A stretch of 33,603 nucleotides of DNA from Kiritimatiellia bacterium. Its GTDB lineage: Bacteria > Verrucomicrobiota > Kiritimatiellia > RFP12 > UBA1067. Shown here piece by piece: positions 8,357 through 14,847 of the stretch. Within the stretch, counting starts at the first letter, position 1. Each line of letters opens with the position of its first letter. The notes below the pieces were generated by a model that was not told where the DNA came from, searched no databases, and was given only the letters and a program-made list of their open reading frames with translations. The translations under genes were made by a program, and so were the position numbers. The stretch covers positions 1-33,603 of the forward strand of contig JAQIBS010000079.1 of NCBI GenBank assembly GCA_027858965.1. The letters are read 5' to 3'.

Positions 8357-9121
8357 ATGAATTTAGGGTTAAAAGATAAAGTTGTTCTGGTGACCGGTGC
8401 CTCGCGTGGTATCGGCAAAGCGATTGCTCTTGTTTTTGCAGAGGAGGGAGCCAAGGTGGCCGTTAACTACCTGCGGAATGCGCAGATGGCCCAGGATGTG
8501 GTTGACCAGATCAAAACGGAGTATGGTGTTGATGCAATGGCGGTCGGAGCTGATGTGGGCCATGAAAAAGCGATCATTGAGATGTTTGACAAGGTAGAGG
8601 CTGAACTTGGTCCGATGGATATCCTGGTTAACAACTCAGCCTACTGTCCGGGTGGTCCACTTGAAAGCTATACTGTTGAAGAGTGGGAGAAAACCTTTGC
8701 AATCAATGTCACTGGTTATTTTGTGGCCAGCAAAGATTTTGTTCGTCGGTTGCGTGAGCGTAAAGCACAGTCAGGACGTATTATCAATGTGGCATCTCAG
8801 GCCGCATTCCTGGGGTCCACCTCTGGGCATCTGCCTTACGACTCAAGCAAAGGTGCAGTTGTCTCCATGACACGTGCCATTGCCCGTGAAACCGCCCCTG
8901 AGGGCATTACCGTGAATGCGGTTGCTCCCGGCATGGTTATGACTGAAATGGTTGCCAAGTTGTGGGAAGAGCGCAAAGACAGGTATCTCTCCCGCATGCC
9001 GATCGGACGTATTGCTGAACCCGTTGAAGTTGCAAATGCAATTGCATTTCTTGCCTCAGATCAGGCAGCCTACATCACAGGCACGACTATGGATCTGACC
9101 GGCGGTCTGCTTATGCGATGA
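8357..9121 (+). CDS. Short-chain dehydrogenase/reductase (FabG-like)
   Basis: A 254-residue classical SDR starting at ATG8357, 6 nt after GGAG (8347-8350); an upstream TTG overlaps that ribosome site. It has TGASRGIG (13-20), NNSA (92-95, in place of NNAG), Ser147, Tyr161 and Lys165 (YDSSK), and the C-terminal TGTTMDLTGG. The NYLR stretch (37-40) after beta-2 points to NADP, in contrast to the Asp of the SDR at 5499, so the two SDRs probably catalyse different steps. It closes the DeoR-linked run. In many bacteria a similar SDR is fused behind a RhaE-type aldolase, and here the aldolase at 11908 is separate, so this could be the free counterpart (speculative). Confidence 0.88.
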   Translation: MNLGLKDKVVLVTGASRGIGKAIALVFAEEGAKVAVNYLRNAQMAQDVVDQIKTEYGVDAMAVGADVGHEKAIIEMFDKVEAELGPMDILVNNSAYCPGGPLESYTVEEWEKTFAINVTGYFVASKDFVRRLRERKAQSGRIINVASQAAFLGSTSGHLPYDSSKGAVVSMTRAIARETAPEGITVNAVAPGMVMTEMVAKLWEERKDRYLSRMPIGRIAEPVEVANAIAFLASDQAAYITGTTMDLTGGLLMR

Positions 9122-9189
9122 TGACGTGACGCTCAGGGCGCATTTCACTTCCGTTGAGTATTCTCTTGCGTGAAGTAAAGTGAATTAAA

Positions 9190-9248
9190 GTAATGCAAGC
9201 TTCCAGCTTGCTCTCTGTACGATAAGCCAAGCTGGAAGCTTGGGTTAC
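9190..9248. repeat. Perfect 15-bp inverted repeat downstream of the SDR gene
   Basis: CAAGCTTCCAGCTTG (9196-9210) pairs perfectly with CAAGCTGGAAGCTTG (9228-9242) across a 17-nt loop, and GTAA/TTAC extends the stem outward. No T-tract follows. It may act as a factor-dependent terminator or be a mobile palindromic unit. Confidence 0.8.
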
Positions 9249-9313
9249 CTTGAAATTGCATATCAATGCAGGATTACAGCAAATTTTACACACAGATTAA
9301 TAGGGGAATGAGA

Positions 9314-10168
9314 ATGATTAAATCACTGATAATAGGAGCGGGAGTACTGGGAATGGCGATTTTAGTCAATGCTGAGCAGAAGGATGTGCCGATATGGCCG
9401 GAAGGCAAGGTTCCCCTGCTGCAGGAAACCCCTCCGGAATGTATTAAAAATACCAATGGCGGTATCATTCGTTATAGCAATGTCAGCAATCCCTCTCTTA
9501 CCATTTTTCCCGCACCTGATGCATCTGCACCTGCCCCGGCAATGCTTGTCTGCCCCGGTGGCGGTTATAGCATTCTGGCCTGGAACCATGAGGGTACAGA
9601 GGTGGCTGATTTTCTTAATAAGCAGGGATTGGCTGTGTTTGTTCTGAAGTATCGAGTGCCTGGCAACCAGCGTGATGCCGCTTTCTGCGATGCCCAGCGT
9701 GCGCTGCGCTTTATTCGATTTCATGCCAGGGAGTATAATATTAATCCTGATAAACTGGGTATTATGGGATTCTCCGCAGGTGGACATCTGACTGTGCGAA
9801 TAAGCAATAATTTTGAGAAGAGTCTCTATGAACCTGTCGATGATGCCGATAAACTCTCCTGCCTTCCCAACTTTTCAGCTCCCATCTATCCTGCGTATCT
9901 GAATAAGAAGGGGACCTATGAGATGGTTGATGAATTTAATATATCAAATAAAACCCCTCCCACATTTATATGTGCTTCTGAAACCGATAAAAGTTATTGT
10001 GATAGCAGCGTCTCTTATTTCATTGCCCTTAAGGCGGCCGGTGTCCCGGCAGAACTGCATCTTTATCCAACAGGTGGACATGGCTTCGGTATGCGTAAAC
10101 GCGGTGGAACAGTGGATGCATGGCCGCAGCGTCTGGCAGAGTGGCTCCAGCAGCATGCTCTGAAATAA
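9314..10168 (+). CDS. Secreted alpha/beta-hydrolase, acetyl-xylan-esterase-like
   Basis: A 284-residue serine hydrolase with a signal peptide (MIKSLIIGAGVLGMAILVNA, cleaved near residue 20). AGGGGA at 9302-9307 favours ATG9314; ATG9308 is the alternative. The oxyanion motif is CPGGGY (80-85), the nucleophile elbow GFSAGG gives Ser154, the acid is probably Asp225 and the base is His256 (GGHGFG). This pattern is common in bacterial carbohydrate esterases that remove acetyl or other acyl groups from plant or algal polysaccharides. Its 9122-9313 upstream gap holds a large palindrome, so it may be transcribed apart from the SDR. A 115-bp-family repeat starts 2 nt after its stop. Ester substrate is inference. 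Confidence 0.82.
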   Translation: MIKSLIIGAGVLGMAILVNAEQKDVPIWPEGKVPLLQETPPECIKNTNGGIIRYSNVSNPSLTIFPAPDASAPAPAMLVCPGGGYSILAWNHEGTEVADFLNKQGLAVFVLKYRVPGNQRDAAFCDAQRALRFIRFHAREYNINPDKLGIMGFSAGGHLTVRISNNFEKSLYEPVDDADKLSCLPNFSAPIYPAYLNKKGTYEMVDEFNISNKTPPTFICASETDKSYCDSSVSYFIALKAAGVPAELHLYPTGGHGFGMRKRGGTVDAWPQRLAEWLQQHALK

Positions 10169-10607
10169 AGCTAATGCAGCGGCGCCGCAACTAAACTAAC
10201 CCTTGTGATATGCTCTATGCGCTATGCCCATAACAAAATGAACCCAACGACAACATGTTTTTAACGACAAACATGAATATCCTCTAAGCCCTTCGGTGAA
10301 GGGCCTAATGTAGCGGAGCCGCAACGCAACTTTCTTTAAGAGATGTGCAAAATCATCCACCGCAAAGCGGCAGATATACTATTTTGCATTCCGTATGTCC
10401 GTCTGTATCAGGTGGACGATGAATGGAATTTAAATCACATTCCACATCAAATTTCTTGAGTTGACGCGTATGCGCATTCGCGGGAGAGGCGTGTATGAAA
10501 AGTTATCGTTTTCCTAAACATTTTCAGGCGCAGCCTGCTAATAAACCGGCCCTCCACAATGCTATTCCGCGCAGCGGAATCGGATAATTCGGTGCGCCGA
10601 ATTATTT
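10169..10607. other. 439-bp gene-free interval rich in palindromes
   Basis: No convincing coding sequence is seen. It holds the two repeat heads, an interrupted palindrome at 10352-10378 (CCACCGCAAAGCGG core, related in inverse orientation to 30552-30578), a perfect ATTCCGC-gca-GCGGAAT hairpin at 10564-10580 and a terminator-like hairpin at 10584-10609. Confidence 0.7.
10171..10325 (+). repeat. Two degenerate CTAATGCAGCGG repeat heads after the esterase gene
   Basis: CTAATGCAGCGGCGCCGCAA begins at 10171, 2 nt after the esterase stop codon, and shares TGATATGC further in with the complete copy at 12978. A second head, CTAATGTAGCGGAGCCGCAA, begins at 10305 directly after a GCCCTTC-ggt-GAAGGGC hairpin. 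Both read in the same direction as the gene before them. Confidence 0.7.
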
Positions 10608-10609
10608 TT
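10584..10609 (+). terminator. Intrinsic terminator-like hairpin
   Basis: ATAATTCGG (10584-10592), loop TGCG, CCGAATTAT (10597-10605), then a T-run to 10609. It would end plus-strand transcripts before they run into the oppositely oriented AraC gene, whose stop codon overlaps the T-run. Confidence 0.6.
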
Positions 10610-11540
10610 AAGCATCGCTGTTCCGTGTCATCTTTTCTTTATTGCGATACTCTTTCGGGGTTATCCCTAACTCTCGTTGAAAGACCTTTCCCATACGATC
10701 AGCACTAGAGAAGCCAACCGAGTAGGCAATATGTTTTATGGGCAACTGTGTGTTTTCCAAAAGATGTTTTGACCGGGCTACTCGGCATCGTGTGATCTCA
10801 CTGCGTATGGAATGCTTGACAACGTCTGTGAATTTTCTTTCCAGAGTTCTTCGTGATACTGGAAGCTGCGCCACAATATCGTTGACTCTTAATTCGCGGT
10901 AGCTATGATTCCATATCAGCTGCAGTGCGTTAAAAACAATCGGATCATCCACACTGTGTGCATATTCCATGGGTACAGTGTTATCCTGCTGTGTTTGATG
11001 GTTGCTCTCACTTTCAATACTCAATGCAAGTATCTCCATGGCGTATGCACTTAAGACGCTTGGGTTTTCAGCTGGATGCATTTTAATATGATTTATAATA
11101 CGCATAAACACCTTATGGATCTCATCGGGGTGCTCAAGATCCAGAACCGGTTTGGTCGGATCAAGAACTCCTTTTTTCAACAGGCGATAGAGCCGCTCTC
11201 CATTCCAGCTCAACCAGTACTCTTTCCATCCGCTGCTTTTTAATGGGCTGTAACGATGCCAGACCCCGGGGAATAGAAGCATAATAGATCCAGCCTTGAC
11301 ATGGATCAGCTCGGTTCCGGTTGATTCAAAGCTGCCCTCTCCCTCTGTGATAAGCAGTATTTGATATTCGGGTAGAACTCGTCCGTCTTTCCAGTTGAAG
11401 TTATATAGGTCAGGATGACCTGGCGGAGGATAGGAACTTTGGGGGTTAATTGTGGCTACGCCAGCGCCTGTCAGATATATATCCCATCGGATGTTATTTT
11501 CACTGATGGGTAGATATGTAAAAAAGTTTTCGTCAGTCAT
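10608..11540 (-). CDS. AraC-family transcriptional regulator
   Basis: A 310-residue activator-type regulator. The N-terminal cupin sensor covers about 55-110 (ILLITEGEGSFES, VKAGSIMLLFPGVWHRY) and the C-terminal pair of HTH motifs covers about 215-300 (VNDIVAQLPVSRRTLERKF, IKHIAYSVGFSSADRMGKVF), with the closing GITPKEYR signature. It diverges from the RhaE-type aldolase, so it is the likely sugar-responsive activator of the rhamnose genes. Two TTGTCG boxes 21 bp apart upstream of that gene's -10 fit AraC-type direct half-sites. It is not close enough to RhaS or RhaR by eye to give it that name. Confidence 0.92.
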   Translation of the reverse strand: MTDENFFTYLPISENNIRWDIYLTGAGVATINPQSSYPPPGHPDLYNFNWKDGRVLPEYQILLITEGEGSFESTGTELIHVKAGSIMLLFPGVWHRYSPLKSSGWKEYWLSWNGERLYRLLKKGVLDPTKPVLDLEHPDEIHKVFMRIINHIKMHPAENPSVLSAYAMEILALSIESESNHQTQQDNTVPMEYAHSVDDPIVFNALQLIWNHSYRELRVNDIVAQLPVSRRTLERKFTDVVKHSIRSEITRCRVARSKHLLENTQLPIKHIAYSVGFSSADRMGKVFQRELGITPKEYRNKEKMTRNSDA

Positions 11541-11630
11541 AACAGTTGTCTCTTTATCAATTTCCTGTGGCGTGGTTTGGCTATACTATTTTAACTATTT
11601 GGTTCTTCGAGTTTTTAATGGGTGAATCAT

Positions 11631-11677
11631 CGCTACTCGGGATCGCTATCGGGATCGCTACTCGGGATCGCTATCGG
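11631..11677. repeat. 25-bp tandem repeat, 1.9 copies
   Basis: A unit beginning CGCTACTCGGGATCGCTATC spans 11631-11655 and is repeated without mismatch at 11656-11677. The shorter words GATCGCTA and CTATCGG recur inside each unit, and complementary CCGATACCGAT words follow near 11705. Confidence 0.9.
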
Positions 11678-11809
11678 ATGCAGCAGTCATCGGATTTAAT
11701 TCGATACCGATACCGATTGGCGACCAATATTCACGTATAAACTATAGTTTCAGTCACTAGCATCCTGTGGTAAGATACTTAAGCAAATACATATCATATC
11801 AAAATATCT

Positions 11810-11875
11810 TTGTCGCAAAAAGGCGATAAATTGTCGTTTTAAAGGGTTATGTTTTTCTGGAAAATTATTTATAAT
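11810..11875 (+). promoter_or_regulatory. Aldolase promoter with paired TTGTCG boxes
   Basis: TATAAT at 11870-11875 is a consensus -10, while the -35 position (about 11847-11852, TTATGT) is poor. TTGTCG boxes at 11810-11815 and 11831-11836 are 21 bp apart, two helical turns, and end just upstream of the -35. A weak -35 with direct repeats abutting it is the usual layout of an AraC-family-activated promoter. Confidence 0.5.
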
Positions 11876-11907
11876 TAAATCAACAAAAGTTGTTAGAGGA
11901 GAATTCA

Positions 11908-12975
11908 TTGGAAATTTTAGATATTATAACATCGTTGTCACATGAATTTGGTACGGGCGATTATGTATGTGGGGGTGGTGGAAATACATCCTGCAAGAAT
12001 GAAACAACCCTATGGGTTAAGCCCTCCGGGACCACGCTGATAGGATTAACACCGGATACGTTTGTTGCTATTGATCGGACTAAACTGGCTGAACTCTATG
12101 ATATAGAGCCCCCTGAAGTCCCTGCTGAACGTGAACAGCTGGTCAAAGAAGTTATGGCCTCTGCGATACTACCTGAGAGCCCCGGACGTGCTTCGGTGGA
12201 AGCTCCACTGCATGATTCCTTAAGTGCCCGTTATGTTGTTCACACGCATCCCTATATTGTAAATGGAATGACATCTGCCAAAGAGGGAAAAACTGTTTGT
12301 AAAAAGCTCTTTCCTTCAGCTCTCTGGATCGATTACATTGATCCCGGCTATACACTCTGCATGGAGGTCCGCAAAGAGATAGTGCGCTATAGAGAGTGTA
12401 ATGGATTTGAACCGAAACTGATATTTTTGAAAAACCATGGAGTTTTTGTCTCTGCAGATACTCCTGAAGAGATCAGGGAGCTATATGCTTTGGTGATGAA
12501 CACCCTCCGTGCTGAATATAAGAAGGCTGCCCTGGAGACCGTTCTCGAATGCTCTCCCCCTGTGGATCAAGCATCGCTCTCAGCTGACTGCACTGCAATT
12601 CGTCAGGCCATGAAAGATGACTCATTGTTTATTGCCACATCCGGTGCCTTTGAAGTTTCATGCGGTCCGATCTCTCCTGACCATATGGTATATGCCAAAG
12701 CATATCCCTATATCGGGGCACCTACGGTAGAGGGCCTTCGTGCATTTACGGAAGAACACGGTTATGCTCCGCAGGTTTTAGTTTTTAATCAGAGTGTGTT
12801 TGGCGTTGCTGATACAGAGAAGGGGGCGTATCTGGCTCTGCTTCTGGCAAAGGATGCCGCAATGATTGAAAAGCTTGCAAAAATTTTTGGCGGTATTGAT
12901 TATATGTCCGACGGTGCCAGGGAGTTTATTCAAAACTGGGAGGTTGAATCCTATCGGAAAAAACAGCTGGCTTAA
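11908..12975 (+). CDS. Class II aldolase, RhaE-type L-rhamnulose-1-phosphate aldolase without the SDR domain
   Basis: A 355-residue zinc aldolase/epimerase-family protein. AGAGGAG at 11895-11901 places the start at TTG11908; a longer TTG reading from 11890 overlaps the ribosome site. Key residues are Glu98 (SVEAPLHD), zinc ligands His112 and His114 (VHTHP), His177 (KNHG) and the phosphate-loop region GGGGNTS (22-28). The C-terminal words YMSDGAREFIQNWEVESYR resemble the junction that leads into the dehydrogenase half of RhaE/RhaEW bifunctional enzymes, but here the protein stops. The reaction would be rhamnulose-1-phosphate to DHAP and L-lactaldehyde. RhaA lies downstream and the AraC regulator diverges, which supports rhamnose use. 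No rhamnulokinase is nearby, so an unphosphorylated or other ketose-phosphate substrate remains possible. Confidence 0.82.
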   Translation: MEILDIITSLSHEFGTGDYVCGGGGNTSCKNETTLWVKPSGTTLIGLTPDTFVAIDRTKLAELYDIEPPEVPAEREQLVKEVMASAILPESPGRASVEAPLHDSLSARYVVHTHPYIVNGMTSAKEGKTVCKKLFPSALWIDYIDPGYTLCMEVRKEIVRYRECNGFEPKLIFLKNHGVFVSADTPEEIRELYALVMNTLRAEYKKAALETVLECSPPVDQASLSADCTAIRQAMKDDSLFIATSGAFEVSCGPISPDHMVYAKAYPYIGAPTVEGLRAFTEEHGYAPQVLVFNQSVFGVADTEKGAYLALLLAKDAAMIEKLAKIFGGIDYMSDGAREFIQNWEVESYRKKQLA

Positions 12976-12977
12976 TA

Positions 12978-13092
12978 CTAATGCAGCAGAGCCGCAACCA
13001 AACGAGATTTGAGTGATATGCGAAAGCTTTACTCACTCATTGTTTGGTTGTGCGATAATCATTACTGCATTAGACAACAACGCTTCGCGTTG
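12978..13092 (+). repeat. 115-bp structured repeat, copy A
   Basis: It begins 2 nt after the aldolase stop. Stems are CTAATGCAG (12978-12986) with CTGCATTAG (13065-13073), CAACCAAAC (12995-13003) with GTTTGGTTG (13042-13050), and GAGTGA (13011-13016) with TCACTC (13033-13038). A separate hairpin CAACGC-TTC-GCGTTG ends it (13078-13092). Copy B at 29153-29267 has the same length and layout. Confidence 0.85.
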
Positions 13093-13170
13093 CATAGAAA
13101 AACGAGAAGATAGAGATGGAACGTTTGAAAAATATCAAAAGACTTTATAGAAAAACGAAAGGGATGAAAC

Positions 13171-14436
13171 ATGAGTAAAGAACAGGTAGAACAGGCATAT
13201 CAGATTGCTAAAGAGAAGTACGCTGAGATCGGTATTGATACCGAAGCGGTTATGGCAGGACTTCAGAAGATTCCAGTTTCCATGCATTGCTGGCAGGGTG
13301 ATGATGTAGGTGGATATGAAAATGTGGGAGGTTCTGAACTATCCGGCGGTATTCAGGCTACAGGAAATTATCCAGGTAAGGCGCGCGACATTGGTGAACT
13401 GCGTGGAGATATTGAGAAAGCTCTATCTTTGATCCCTGGCACCCACCGTTTGAATCTGCATGCCTGTTATCTAGATAATGGCGGCACATTTGTGGATCGT
13501 GATGAAATCGAACCTAAACATTTCCAGAGCTGGATTGACTGGGGTAAAGGCAAGCTGCATGGAATGGATTTCAATCCAACCTATTTCTCACATGCCAAGG
13601 CTGATGATGGTTTTACCTTGAGCCATACTGATCAGGGCATCCGTGATTTCTGGATTGAGCATGGAAAGCGCTGTCGTACAATTGGTGCTGAGATGGGTAA
13701 GCAGTTTGGAACAACTACTGTAACAAACTTCTGGATGCCGGATTCCTACAAAGACACTCCGGCTGATCGCGTTTCTCCGCGTGTGCGCATGGCCGACTCA
13801 CTAGATAAATGTTTTGCTGAAAAAATTGATCCTAAATTGCATCTGGATGCAGTTGAATCCAAGCTCTTTGGTATTGGCGGCGAGAGCTACACTGTTGGTT
13901 CACATGAATTTTATATGGGTTATGCAGTTTCACGTCAAAAACTGCTTTGTCTTGACGCTGGTCACTATCACCCGACCGAGATGATATCCGAAAAGATCTC
14001 TTCTATAATGATGTTTTGTCCTGAACTGCTGCTGCATGTCAGTCGACCAGTTCGCTGGGACAGCGATCATGTTGTCTGCTTTGACGATGAACTCCAGCAA
14101 ATAGCTAAAGAGCTGATTCGTAGCGGACAGATGGAGAAGGTACATATTGGTCTGGACTTCTTTGATGCCAGTATCAATCGTGTGGCAGCCTGGGTTATTG
14201 GAACCCGCAATATGGTCAAGGCATTGATGTTTGCAATGCTGGAGCCGATTGAAGAGCTTCGCCAGGCTGAATTAAACATGAACTTTACCAAACGTTTAGT
14301 GATGTTTGAAGAACTCAAAACAATGCCATGGGCCGCGGTTTGGGACTACTACTGCATGAAGCAGAATGTTCCTGTCGGCATCAAATGGTTTAGCGAAATT
14401 GTTCAGTACGAAAAAGATGTGCTGAGCAAACGTTAA
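13171..14436 (+). CDS. rhaA: L-rhamnose isomerase
   Basis: A 421-residue cytoplasmic isomerase that converts L-rhamnose to L-rhamnulose, close to the 419 residues of the E. coli enzyme. The whole protein follows the RhaA pattern: [16 protein letters not shown] near 35-50, [47 protein letters not shown], the metal-site region [21 protein letters not shown] and [23 protein letters not shown], and [21 protein letters not shown] at 13158-13164 lies 6 nt before the ATG. It follows the aldolase by 195 bp containing the structured repeat, and a strong terminator closes it. RhaB, the kinase that should act between these two enzymes, is not in the window. Confidence 0.97.
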   Translation: MSKEQVEQAYQIAKEKYAEIGIDTEAVMAGLQKIPVSMHCWQGDDVGGYENVGGSELSGGIQATGNYPGKARDIGELRGDIEKALSLIPGTHRLNLHACYLDNGGTFVDRDEIEPKHFQSWIDWGKGKLHGMDFNPTYFSHAKADDGFTLSHTDQGIRDFWIEHGKRCRTIGAEMGKQFGTTTVTNFWMPDSYKDTPADRVSPRVRMADSLDKCFAEKIDPKLHLDAVESKLFGIGGESYTVGSHEFYMGYAVSRQKLLCLDAGHYHPTEMISEKISSIMMFCPELLLHVSRPVRWDSDHVVCFDDELQQIAKELIRSGQMEKVHIGLDFFDASINRVAAWVIGTRNMVKALMFAMLEPIEELRQAELNMNFTKRLVMFEELKTMPWAAVWDYYCMKQNVPVGIKWFSEIVQYEKDVLSKR

Positions 14437-14463
14437 TTGATTGAGTAAAAACATGAAGGTTAT

Positions 14464-14496
14464 GCAGCGTCGGTGGCAACCGACGCTGCTTTTTTT
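14464..14496 (+). terminator. Rho-independent terminator after rhaA
   Basis: A perfect 11-bp stem, GCAGCGTCGGT (14464-14474) with ACCGACGCTGC (14479-14489), a GGCA loop and seven Ts (14490-14496), 28 nt after the rhaA stop. This is the clearest terminator in the window. Confidence 0.95.
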
Positions 14497-14520
14497 GCGG
14501 ACGGTGAGCCACCGTCCCTC
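14497..14520. repeat. Dispersed GGACGGT hairpin repeat, copy 1
   Basis: GGACGGT-gagcc-ACCGTCC forms a perfect 7-bp stem (14499-14517). The 24-bp block at 14497-14520 recurs at 27564-27587 with one mismatch. A neighbouring word GGTCCCAGGCTCTG (about 14553-14566) also has a counterpart beside copy 2. Confidence 0.85.
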
Positions 14521-14553
14521 TACAACCACATTAAGTCGTCGCACGGTGGAGGG

Positions 14554-14712
14554 TCCCAGGCTCTGTTCCGCAAACCTTTTAAGACCTCCCGTACTGTTCA
14601 CTCTGCCCGCCTATACATAAGCGCTCTTGGATATTATCAGGCATCACTGAACGGTGCAGAGATTGGCGATCATAAACTGGACCCTCTGTGGACCTATCCC
14701 CATAAACGCGTT
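14554..14712 (+). pseudogene. Remnant of alpha-L-rhamnosidase N-terminal domain
   Basis: In the frame that opens at 14473 the peptide QALFRKPFKTS...ARLYISALGYYQASLNG...GDHKLDPLWT...KRV matches the conserved N-terminal domain of GH78 alpha-L-rhamnosidases, where ARLYVTGLGYYELYLNG and LDP.WT are hallmarks. Similarity starts abruptly at the dispersed repeat and stops after KRV, and the frame closes at 14763. Over 90 percent of a normal 700-1000 residue enzyme is missing. It lies directly behind the rhamnose genes, so a rhamnosidase was probably once part of this locus. The whole 96-codon frame is not a functional gene. Confidence 0.7.
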
Positions 14713-14847
14713 GCTCCTTTCATTGCAGCTATCTCTTTTAATTGCTATGACAACATCCGATAAAATATTGTCTTGATGAATCATGACAACTTTCTGTAAT
14801 ATATAGTTAATAGATTGTTGTTAATGATGTAATTAAGGATGGTAACT

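Larger units (their letters stand above)
11541..11907. other. 367-bp divergent regulatory interval
   Basis: No coding sequence is supported. It contains a 25-bp tandem repeat (11631-11677), a related inverted CGATACCGATACCGATT stretch near 11702-11718, the aldolase promoter and the putative regulator boxes. Confidence 0.65.
14437..14847. other. 411-bp interval between rhaA and the lectin gene
   Basis: It contains the rhaA terminator, a dispersed hairpin repeat (14497-14520), the rhamnosidase remnant and a likely promoter for the next gene: TTGATG at 14773-14778, 18 bp, TAATAT at 14797-14802. Confidence 0.6.

Noticed and set aside
11631..11677. CRISPR array
   Set aside because: Units are contiguous tandem copies without unique spacers, and no cas genes are present.
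12978..13092. Integron attC site
   Set aside because: Size, hairpin layout and position after a stop codon resemble attC, but the ends do not give the GTTRRRY/RYYYAAC core cleanly, the genes are ordinary metabolic genes, and there is no integrase. Kept only as one hypothesis.
14473..14763. A 96-codon real gene after rhaA
   Set aside because: Its first codons lie in the rhaA terminator and a dispersed repeat, and only a middle segment resembles GH78. It is better explained as a remnant.
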